Assembly (NCBI RefSeq): GCF_964204645.1
Contig: NC_134028.1
Span: 15,425,263-15,489,262, forward strand
Direction of reading: 5' to 3'
DNA: 64,000 nucleotides
Source of the DNA: Tubulanus polymorphus
Taxonomy: Eukaryota > Nemertea > Palaeonemertea > Tubulaniformes > Tubulanidae
Part shown: piece by piece, positions 33,077 through 41,628 of the stretch
How positions within the stretch are numbered: the first letter of the stretch is position 1
Layout of the letters: each line of letters opens with the position of its first letter
The notes under the pieces: model-generated
The model's input: only the letters and a program-made list of their open reading frames with translations
What the model was told of the DNA's origin: nothing
Database searches by the model: none
Position numbers and translations under genes: made by a program

Positions 33077-34316
33077 ATGAGTGGGAGTTATATAAGTCCT
33101 TCTAAGATTTCTAGAATATCTAATGCTATTAAAGCAGAAAGATCACATCATATAATTACTCATAACCCTTCTAATATTAATCCCGATGAAACTTTATACG
33201 TCAGAATCCCTCGATTAACACAAAATACTTTTTATGCTCCAAATAGTATTTATTTATCAGCCGATATAAAAGTTACTGGTCATGATAATAATTATGTTGT
33301 CGATAATATTGGGAAATATTTGATTAAAAAGTTAACTATAAAGATTGGTCCAGAAACAGTTTTCTCATTAGATGATTATAATTTATTTATGCATTATAAA
33401 GATTTATGGTTAACTAAAGAAAATAGAAATAATATGATATTTCAAGGAATCCAATCAGAAAACCAAAATAAATTAAGATCAGAAGCACATAATGCAATAT
33501 TAACTAATTCTATAGATAAATTGATAAAAAGTATATATGGAAGCAAATATAAAATTCCATTAGACTTTGAATTGATAAATACTAATGCACCTTTATAAAT
33601 ACGCAATTCAAGATGTTATATTCGAAATAATATTTGCTCCTGTTAATGAAATTGTAATATCTAGCGTTAATAAAGATATGTGTTATAAATTATCGAATAT
33701 ATGTTTAGAATATGATACAGTAACTGATGAAAATATTTCAAGTATAATTCAAACTCATTACAATAAAGGATTTTCATTATTATATGTTTATATTGATAAA
33801 TTTAAAACTGTAACTATTAATGCAAATGATGAAATTATTAATGAGAATAACTTCCCAAGAAGATCTATTAAAGGTATATTAATATTTTTTACCATTGCAA
33901 CATATACTAATGGTGCAATAAATGTTGATAATTATTATAATCCTGAAATAACAAAAGTAGAAATAACTATCGAAGGAATAGCAAATAAAATATTTTGTCA
34001 AGGAATGAGAATGATTGATCAATGGCCAGAAATTAGAAAACATTTTATGAATGAAAAAGTAAAATCATCTGAAAATTGTAATATTAATCAAATTGATTAT
34101 TATACCGGTAATAAATATGCATTATGGTTAGATTTTAGAACAACAGAGGATAATTCATTACATGGTTCTGGAAAAAAATTACAAAACACTAAAGATGGAA
34201 TACAATCATTCATGACAAAGAATAAAGGAATCAAAAATTTCAAAATGCACATTTATATTATATCTGACGCACAATTAAATATTGTAAATTCACAATTAGA
34301 TAGTGTTACGTATTAA
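33077..34316 (+). pseudogene. MCP: Polinton major capsid protein, one frameshift
   Basis: Two overlapping frames (33077-33598 and 33585-34316) make one capsid gene of about 412 codons. Loss of two bases near 33592, and of one codon shortly after, breaks it. Conserved segments include YVRIPRLTQNTFY, FSLDDYNLFMHYKDLW, FPRRSIKGILIFF, PEITKVEITIEGIANKIF and a C-terminal NFKMHIYIISDAQLNIV. This is the most complete capsid gene here, with copy C. Identification as the double jelly-roll capsid protein is by family resemblance and gene order. Confidence 0.75.
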
Positions 34317-34348
34317 AATTTTAACTATAAGAAAAATTTATATAATAA

Positions 34349-35517
34349 ATGGAAGGTGGAATATATGAAATACAAACTCCAAGTGAAATGATATCAGATA
34401 TATATTATATATTACCTTATGATGAATAAATTAAGTATTTTGGAGATTACTTTAATCAATTCAAATATAGAATAAATAAAATAAAAGATAATATTGAAAC
34501 TAAAATAGAAGATAAGAATGATATTGAATATAAAATAGAAGATGATATTGAATATAAAATAGAAGATAGTAATAATATTGAAACTAAAATAGAAGATGTA
34601 ACAGCATCTACATCTTATAATATACCCTCTACATATGATATTGAATCAAAAAAGACAAATGAAAAATATTGTGACGTATGTAAACAGTTTAAAAGTTATA
34701 AGAATTGGGCAACTCATCTTAATTCACTCAAGCATAAGAAAAATAAGAATAAGACTATAAATGAATTGAATAATGATAGTGAAATTGATAATGATAATGT
34801 TAAAGAAGATAAATATTGTGAAGAATGTGATAAATATATAAGTCGTAGTAATTTTTCAAAGCATAAATTAACACAAATACATTTGGATAATATAGAAAGA
34901 AATATATGTGAAAAGTGTAATGTTGTTGTATTACCTAAAGATAGAATTAAACATGATAATTCTTTTGAACATACAATAAAAGCTGCTGATTCAAATAACC
35001 TTTATAGAGTACCAACTGCATTTTTTGATATCGAAAATAATTATCATAGGAAATTATATAGATCAATTTTTATCGATTATGTAAGAAATAATCCAAAACA
35101 AGTATTATCAGATATTGAAACTGGTCGGACGCGTATAAAAATTGATCTATATAATTATTGGGGTATACATTATTTCATAAAATTTAAAAATATAGATTTT
35201 TTAACAGAATTGAAAAAGTTGCTGCTAATGATAATATAAGTGATAACTTTTATGAAATAATTCAATACTACAGTTATGAAGATTTTTCACAGGATGTTAT
35301 AAATAAAATAAGAAATGATGCAAAAAATAAATATAAAAATATAAGTGAAGACAAATTAAACCAATATATTTATTTAACTTATGAATTGTTTGCTAAGGGT
35401 TTGAATAGTGTTGGTTATCATACTAAACTATTAGGTGAAAGAAAATCACAAGAATTAAAAGATGCATGGCTCAAATTGTTTTCAGAATTAGAATCAGAAA
35501 AGTTATTTAAAATATGA
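34349..35517 (+). pseudogene. Variable zinc-finger protein downstream of the capsid gene
   Basis: It starts MEGGIYEIQTPSEM. A TAA lies at 34427-34429 and a frameshift near 35225. The middle has degenerate repeats around I-E-D-K-N-D-I-E. Three C2H2-like fingers follow (YCDVCKQFKSYKNWATH, YCEECDKYISRSNFSKH, CEKCNVVVL...H). The C-terminal half has an FDIENNYHRKLY segment. Copy C has a gene at the same place that shares only the first residues and the finger plan, so this locus diverges faster than its neighbours. Nucleic-acid binding is inferred from the fingers. Confidence 0.6.
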
Positions 35518-36188
35518 ATATAATACCCCCTTGTGTCTTTATTGTCTTTAGTAGGCTTAGTACTTTTAGTACATAAAGAATAAATCTTTATTTTATTAGT
35601 AGTAAATAAAATTATTTTTAAAACTACTAAACTACTAAAGACAATAAAGACATAAATATATATATATTACTGTTTCAATAATTATATTTATTCATCTGAT
35701 GGATTTTATATATTACTGTTTCAATAATTAAATCTATTTATGGCGCATATTTATTATATATTACTGTTTTAATAATGATAAATATCATAGATTTATCATA
35801 TATAAAAATTATTTATATATTTATTTTTCTAAGTACTAATAAAATGAAGATTTATTCTTCATGTACTAAAAGTACTAAAAGTACTAAAGATAATAAAGAC
35901 ATAACAAACACATATAGATGTAATAAATATCATAGATTTATTTATCTCACAGATTTATTATATATATTTGATTCAGTAATGATAAATCTATATGTGTTTG
36001 TTATGTCTTTATTATCTTTATTATCTTTAGTAGTTTAGTAGTTCTATTTTATTTTTAAAGTATTAATAATATGAAGATTTATTCTTTATGTACTAAAAGT
36101 ACTAAAAGTACTAAAGATAATAAAGACATAAGGGGTATCAGGTATTAGGGTATCTAATAGGGTATCTAATACATAGATATATAAATAG
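35518..36188. other. Convergent spacer with inverted repeats
   Basis: No gene. It holds several forward and reverse copies of a segment containing TTTAGTACTTTTAGTAC and TAATAAAGACATAA, giving large potential hairpins. It also has repeats of TATTACTGTTTCAATAA. At its right end are runs of GGGTATCTAATA-type units (36129-36175). It separates the plus-strand late genes from the minus-strand ATPase/integrase genes and is a natural place for bidirectional termination. Confidence 0.6.
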
Positions 36189-36800
36189 TTATTTTATAAA
36201 CTTATATTCATAAGGAAATTGTAGTCTCAGTAATAATTTTGAACCTTTATTATTCTTTAATTTATTCATATAATCATCATGTAATTCAGTAGGTATAATT
36301 TGATTTTCTTCCAATGATTGTTGCATAGATTTTCTATCTTTGATATAAAATATAACTAGAAATCTTATATTCTCCCTAAAGTCTTTAACAATTGAATTAT
36401 ATTTTTGATTTAAAACCCATGTTGTTATCCCAAAATGTCTCCCAGAGAAAGCTAAGTAACATAACTCACTTTCTCTCACTTTTGAATCATGTAAATTTGC
36501 GCAATCATCTACAATGAATAATGTATTTGATCCATTATAAGTATCAATTGCTATTTTTATACAATTATCTAAATTTTCTTTTACTGTTTTAGGATCTAAT
36601 ATAATAAACTTTTTCATCTTAAATATATCTCTATTATATGTTTTATTCATTTCATAAGTAGGACAGAATAATATTATATTATCAAAATGATTCTTATGAA
36701 TAGTTTCTAACAAATCTAATATGAAATGTGTTTTACCACAATTGGTTACTCCAGTAACTAACATATTATGCGGTTCAAATATAAATAAATCTTTATTCAT
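36189..36800 (-). CDS. Polinton packaging ATPase (FtsK/HerA-A32 type)
   Basis: Intact, 203 codons from the preferred start at 36800 (MNKDLFIFEPHNM). An upstream ATG at 36851 is in frame but lies within the integrase end. Walker A is GVTNCGKTHF (residues about 16-25). Walker B is TLFIVDDCANL (about 96-106), followed by a sensor-like LNQKYNSIVKDFR segment. In Polintons this ATPase pumps DNA into capsids. The start overlaps the integrase stop (ATGAATAA), so the two genes are probably one transcript. Confidence 0.85.
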   Translation of the reverse strand: MNKDLFIFEPHNMLVTGVTNCGKTHFILDLLETIHKNHFDNIILFCPTYEMNKTYNRDIFKMKKFIILDPKTVKENLDNCIKIAIDTYNGSNTLFIVDDCANLHDSKVRESELCYLAFSGRHFGITTWVLNQKYNSIVKDFRENIRFLVIFYIKDRKSMQQSLEENQIIPTELHDDYMNKLKNNKGSKLLLRLQFPYEYKFIK

Positions 36801-37112
36801 GTATTCTTTTAATTTTACTAGATAAAATCCATTCATTAAATTTATCATCATATCCTTTATATTTCACCAAAGAATACTTTTTTCCTTTAAGAGTTTTTGT
36901 TTTCAATACTTTTTCTATTTTGTATTCTATTTCATCTGGATTTGGTACAAGTGATAATTCTTGTTCATAGAAATAACCTAATATTTCTTCATCTTTTAAA
37001 TCTTCTAGTTTATAAACAAATGGTTTTGTTAATATTATCTTTTTAATCTTGAATATTTCTTCTGTAAAATTAGGAGTATAACCTTTATAAAATGTTTTTC
37101 TATATTTAGATA

Positions 37113-37174
37113 TTCTAACGTGTTGTCCTATTTTAAATTTAGGTTCTAACGTGTTGTCCTATTTTAAATTTAGG
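37113..37174 (-). repeat. 31-bp perfect tandem duplication within integrase
   Basis: Two identical 31-base units lie head to tail. Copy C has a single unit (about 53306-53336). Confidence 0.95.
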
Positions 37175-37801
37175 TTCACCGGAATCATGTGTAACAAACG
37201 CTCCATATAAATTATTCCAAACTATTTCTGAATTATCTTCTTTTCTAGCTTGTATAGGTTTCATATTTATAGAACTATGTTTAGAATTATTATAACCTTT
37301 CACTAAATCATCTAATATATCGATATATTTATATGTTTCATTTGCAGTAAAATATTTCCACATTCTAGTTTTCAATGTTTTATTAAATCTTTCTATAATA
37401 GATGCTTTTTTATCTGAATGTGTTGAAAAATAATCTACATCGTTATCAGATAATAGTTTTTTAAAATGTTTGTTATAGAATTCCTTACCTTCATCAAATT
37501 GTATCTTATCTGGAATAGCTTCTTTAAATATAGATTTAAAAGCATTAGTAACTTCTAAACCTGTTTTATTTTTGATTGGTATACTCCATGCGTATCTACT
37601 GAATATGTCTATAACATTTAATATCCAGAAATATCCTTTGTTGTATTCTCCTAAGTTCTTCCTGTCAATTAAATCAGCTTGCCATTGTTGATCAATATAT
37701 GAAACCATAACTTTTCTTGTTAAATAAGTTTTATCCATTTTCTTGTGGATTTGATATGTTGGTTGATTTTGTAACCATGATTTCAATTCACTATATTTTA
37801 T

Positions 37802-37828
37802 ATCACCGTGTGGGTGCCGTATGGCGCC
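37802..37828 (-). repeat. 27-bp palindromic insert in integrase, copy B
   Basis: Same 27-base element as at 2242-2268, with two substitutions that spoil the palindrome. It encodes GAIRHPHGD in frame. Confidence 0.75.
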
Positions 37829-37942
37829 ATTTTCATTATCAGATTTAATTTTACCCCATAATTCTGTAACGTTAGAATATGATACTTCACTTTCTGGGTT
37901 ATAATATAAATCTCTTAAATATTGTTCTTTTTTCATCTTCTT

Positions 37943-38309
37943 TTAAAATAATAATAATTTAGATTTAGTTTCAATGACTTTATGATTTGACTTATTTTCT
38001 GGTATGATAGGTTTATTGTCATTGGAATCATCTTTATCATCAGATTTGAATTTTGATTTATATATTACACCGGATAATATAATAACTGTTACTAATCCAA
38101 TTGTAATATATAATTTATAATTACTTCCAGCATTAGAAGAATCAGATGGATTATTATTTGAATTAATATCAGATAATGTCTGTGATTCATTTATATCAGT
38201 TAATTTCTTTTTCTTAGCTTTTTTTAATTCTGAAGATCTTTTACCTAATTCTCTTGCCCATTTAATTTGTTTCTCGGATGTAGCCTTTTTCTTAACTCCA
38301 TCACTAATT
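37943..38309 (-). pseudogene. Small basic membrane protein, start codon lost
   Basis: Equivalent to the intact gene at 54111-54479, but the ATG is ATT here (38307-38309). The rest is open: a basic N-terminus, one membrane segment and a Lys/Asp-rich tail, ending at 37943. Confidence 0.65.
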
Positions 38310-38903
38310 TATTTTACTTAATTTTTGTTCTGATTCATTTTCTGTTTCACGGTTTGGTTGTAGTACATCTGTTTCATTCTTACCTGATTTATATTCCATA
38401 GGCTTGATGTTCGAAAATGTTATGACGCCAGTAGAAATTAATGTCATAACCGATCCTAATTGAAATGAAGCATAACCAACCCATTTTTATAATTCAGTCA
38501 TAACTAAATAGTCATTTTTCAAATCACTATATAATTTATTTTCATCATTAATTGGTATTAACTGGTTACATAACTTAGAATAACATTTGACAATACCATC
38601 TGAAATAGAATCATTTATTCTAGCTAATCTAGCTTCTTCATAAATCTTAAAATATTTTATTACTTTATCGGGTTTCATAGAGTCTAATTCTTGAAAAGTA
38701 ATAATTCTATTTAAAAACTCTTTAGATTTTCCACCAGCAATTAATAATTCAAGATGGTGTTTACAATATAAATAGTATTCATAATCTATATTGTTATTAA
38801 CTTGAATAGAATTAGAAACAACTGTATCCTTATTATCACTTATGCCCAAATCATCTAATGTCTTTTCAATATCAATACTATTCTTATTAGATTTCGTTGA
38901 CAT
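38304..38903 (-). pseudogene. Conserved Polinton protein with Cys/His-rich start, one nonsense codon
   Basis: Open from ATG 38903 to a TAA at about 38487 that replaces a Gln codon of copy C. The frame then continues to 38304. The conserved parts are YEYYLYCKHHLELLIAGG, MKPDKVIKYFKIYEEARLAR, YSKLCNQL and a C-terminal hydrophobic GSVMTLISTGVITF. It is a standard neighbour of the integrase in animal Polintons as I recall; function unknown. Confidence 0.6.
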
Positions 38904-39149
38904 TTATATTAGAGAAAAAAGCGAAAAAAATATAATAAGTATTCTTCAAATGATACCAGTATATCTTTAGATTAATACTAGCTTAGTTAAAGGTAAAGAA
39001 TTTTAGTATTAGTTATTGTTTTTTAGTATTTTTTATTTGTGATATAAAGTATTCTTTTTTGAAAAGAAAATATTAAAAATATAATAGAATTCACTAGCTA
39101 GTTGAAGTTATTGTTTTTTTAATATTTTTTATTTAAAATCTATTATTCT
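38904..39149. other. AT-rich intergenic segment
   Basis: It contains short repeats of TTTAGTATTTTTTATTT and GTTGAAGTTATTGTTTTTT. A diverged copy of this segment lies outside the Polintons at 58451-58573. Likely holds the promoter of the 38903 gene; no coding pattern. Confidence 0.5.
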
Positions 39150-39821
39150 TTAACCACTAATTAAAGACTCAACGTATTGTTCATTATTTGGATCATTGTT
39201 CCATTGATCAATAAATTTCTTTGCCTTTGTTAACTGTTCTAAATATAACTGTAAATCTAAATTATTAGATTTAATTATGTTTTCCTTCTTTTCTAAAGCT
39301 CTTAAATTTTTCCAATTCCAAATAAGTTTTTTATTGTATTCATCATTCATGTCAAATTTAGAAATCGGCAACACGTGATCAATATGAAAGTATTCACCAT
39401 AATTATCTATATTCATTTTATCATCGAATTGATATATTATCATCCATGATATGAAAAATTCATCTGTGCAACCCAATAAATTAGATAGTGTTTCTGAATG
39501 TGTTTCTTTGTTGAATAATTGTGTTAATCTAGACCGTAAACATTGTTTTAATCTAAAATTAAGATCTGTTTGATATCTTTCTCTCATATATTCTGTCATA
39601 TAATCATTATAAGCTTCTCTATTATCTTCTCGATATTGTTTGGTATATAGTTTAGTACAAGTTTTACAGCAATATTGAAAACCATCTTTGCTAATCTTAC
39701 GCTTATTAAATTCTGTTATAGCTAATTTATCTAATTCACATTTAGAACACTTCTTGTAATATATATTTATAACACCAGTGTTATTTGTTATATTAATACT
39801 TTGTGGTTGTTCTGATTCCAT
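39150..39821 (-). CDS. HNH-type endonuclease next to the TIR
   Basis: Intact, 223 codons. The N-terminal half has a four-Cys zinc site (KCSKCELDKL ... YCCKTCTKLY). The C-terminal half holds an HNH-like core: FHIDHVLPISKFD with the D-H pair, then WNWKNLRALEKKENIIKSN. Such genes occur in Polintons and related viruses. Cutting target DNA or processing element ends are possible roles, but nothing here decides between them. The start overlaps an ATAATAAATG signal. Confidence 0.75.
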   Translation of the reverse strand: MESEQPQSINITNNTGVINIYYKKCSKCELDKLAITEFNKRKISKDGFQYCCKTCTKLYTKQYREDNREAYNDYMTEYMRERYQTDLNFRLKQCLRSRLTQLFNKETHSETLSNLLGCTDEFFISWMIIYQFDDKMNIDNYGEYFHIDHVLPISKFDMNDEYNKKLIWNWKNLRALEKKENIIKSNNLDLQLYLEQLTKAKKFIDQWNNDPNNEQYVESLISG

Positions 39822-39840
39822 TTATTATACATATTTTTTT

Positions 39841-40425
39841 ACTAAATTGATTTTAGAAGTTCAATGATTTATATCATGTATTATTTCAATCACACTTTAC
39901 TAACACTTTTAATGTTTAAAAATCTAACTCACACAAATATGAATATTGAAATAATGTTGTAAATATATACTTTTATATCTATTCTATAAGAGCTCACCCT
40001 TTACTCACACTTTTATATTGAATAATCTATCAATTTATATGTTATTCATATATATTTTATTCATGTATATAAATATTTTAAGAGTAATAGGGATAATGGG
40101 CTTTCATATCAAAGGTTGAAAGGGCTAGTGAGTAAAAAATGAAAAAGATGAAAATAATAACAATTTCTACTTGAATTAGGAGTGAAACTCATAAAAAATG
40201 AAAAATAATTCTCACACGCTCGAATTTATTTCACTCACACTTTACTCACAATTTTTTTCTAGCGAGTAAAAATGAAAAATAAATTCGAGCGTGTGAGAAT
40301 TATTTTTCATTTTTTATGAGTTTCGCGACTAATTCAAGTAGAAATCGTTATTATTTTCATATTTTTCATTTTTTATGAGCTCGACCTTTCGACCTTTGGT
40401 ATGAAAGCCCATTATCCCTATTACT
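39841..40425 (-). repeat. Right TIR of copy B with extended terminal palindrome
   Basis: It pairs in inverse orientation with 40842-41265 and matches 56018-56394. The outer part, 40083-40425, is palindromic. It starts AGTAATAGGGATAATGG and ends with the complement. A second inverted repeat is nested in the centre (arms around 40190-40245 and 40265-40325) that copy C lacks. Confidence 0.88.
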
Positions 40426-40841
40426 CACAAAGAAATACCCTCTGGAAAGTGACGAGGGCGGGCGAATTTTATTTTTATTGCTTTTTTTAAATAAAAAAGT
40501 TCAAATAAAAAGCTCAACCTGAGACTTATAGAAGAGACGCGGGAGGGAAGCTTTTTTACCAATGCCAAACAAACCAGCAATGCAAGTACATGTAGAACAT
40601 ATGCAAAAAAACTGTATTTAGAATTAAGAAGCTCCCTTACCTATAAAATCAAACTATATCGTCACAATTAATCGAAGCTAAGACAATCATTTTCGCTTCC
40701 TCGAAATGATGTAAGAAGAAACGAACTTGCCGCAGTTGTTGTCACCGTAAAATGTGAATTACCAGTTCGTGGAGGATGAGCATATCAACGGCCGCAGAAA
40801 AAAACATCTGTCATACATTATACAGCTATGCGGGCGAGCGG
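40426..40841. other. Spacer between Polintons B and C
   Basis: No gene. Motifs such as GTGACGAGGGCGGGCGA and ATGCGGGCGAGCG recur just right of copy C (56424-56462), so copy C is inserted in a local repeat. The last six bases (40836-40841, GAGCGG) are the target duplication of copy C. Confidence 0.6.
40836..40841 (+). repeat. Target site duplication of copy C, left
   Basis: GAGCGG, repeated at 56395-56400. Six bases is the Polinton-specific length. Confidence 0.93.
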
Positions 40842-41265
40842 AGTAATAGGGATAATAGGCTTTCAGGCCAAAGGTCGAAGGGTCGAGCTCGTAAAAAATG
40901 AAAATAATAATAATTTACAGTTGAATTAGTCGTGCACACTCCTAATTCAACTGTAAATTATTATTATTTTCATTTTTTACTCACTCACCCCTTCAACCTT
41001 TAACCTGAAAGCCTATTATCCCTATTACTCTTAAAATATTCATATATATATATATAAACATAATTTACATGAATAACATTTAAATTGATAGATTATTCAA
41101 TATAAAAGTGTAAGCTCTTATAGAATAGAGATATAGATATATTTCCAACATTATTTCAATATTCATAGTTGTATGAGTTAGATTTTTAAACATTAAAAGT
41201 GTTAGTAAAGTGTGATTGAAATAATACATAATATAAATCATTGAACTTCTAAAATCAATTTAAAA
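40842..41265 (+). repeat. Left TIR of copy C with terminal palindrome
   Basis: The outermost 188 bases (40842-41029) form a palindrome. It opens AGTAATAGGGATAATAGG and closes with its complement at 41029, with the centre near 40937. The inner part (41030-41265) is non-palindromic and matches 56018-56205 in reverse complement. Confidence 0.9.
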
Positions 41266-41280
41266 AAAAAATTTAGTATT

Positions 41281-41610
41281 AAAATAGAAGCAAATAAGTA
41301 CTACTGTCCAACATGTAATATCAATATAGATAAATCCCAAAAAGCAAGACACAATAAAACTAAAACACATTTAGAGAATAAATTGAAATTAGAATATAAG
41401 GATGATATATTAGAAACTAAGTTAGAAGAATTAAAGAATGAAAAAGAAACATACAAATGTGATACATGTAATCAATCATTCAGTGATAAAGAACATTTAA
41501 AATCTAAAAGTCATATTGGAAATATGAATAATGATATTTTAGGTGAGGATTATTTTGATAATGATAACGATAAGAAACATAAGACAATTAAAAGGATAAG
41601 AAATAAATAA
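41281..41610 (+). pseudogene. Small C2H2 zinc-finger protein at the left TIR, start unclear
   Basis: Two fingers are visible: YYCPTCNINIDKSQKARH...H and YKCDTCNQSFSDKEHLKSKSH. An acidic/basic tail ends at 41610. No ATG precedes the first finger; the first in-frame ATG (41383) would omit it. The true start is therefore probably mutated. Being the first gene after the TIR and just ahead of the polymerase, it could bind the terminus or regulate early genes, an inference only. Confidence 0.5.
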
Positions 41611-41628
41611 AACAATAAAAGACCATAC

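Larger units (their letters stand above)
36793..37936 (-). pseudogene. int: Polinton retroviral-type integrase, frameshifted by a 31-bp duplication
   Basis: The DDE core is complete: WQADLID (first Asp), IQFDEGKEFYN (second Asp) and SIIERFNKTLK (Glu), then KHSSINMKPIQARK. The N-terminal domain contains the nine-residue palindrome-derived insert GAIRHPHGD. After KFKIGQHVR a perfect 31-bp tandem duplication (37113-37143 and 37144-37174) shifts the frame. The C-terminal domain (36793-37112) continues in another frame. In Polintons this enzyme inserts the element and makes the 6-bp target duplication. Confidence 0.9.
22801..40425 (+). mobile_element. Polinton/Maverick copy B, left end missing
   Basis: The full gene set from mid-polymerase to the right TIR is present. 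The left junction (about 22801) joins an intron of the Ulp1-like gene directly to polymerase codons K-F-R-G-A-A, so the left TIR, zinc-finger gene and polymerase N-terminus are gone. The right end CCCTATTACT stops at 40425 and is followed by CACAAA, a candidate target duplication that cannot be checked without the left end. Distinctive features are an intein in the polymerase and a 1576-bp tandem duplication of late genes. Confidence 0.92.

Noticed and set aside
22801-40425. Giant-virus or bacterial fragment
   Set aside because: An intein and A32-like ATPase might suggest this. Integrase, TIRs, gene order and the 6-bp duplication of the sister copy fit a Polinton.
1-40425. Copies A and B as two halves of one interrupted element
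   Set aside because: They are in opposite orientation, overlap in gene content (both hold polB C-terminus through capsid) and differ in sequence, so they are separate insertions.
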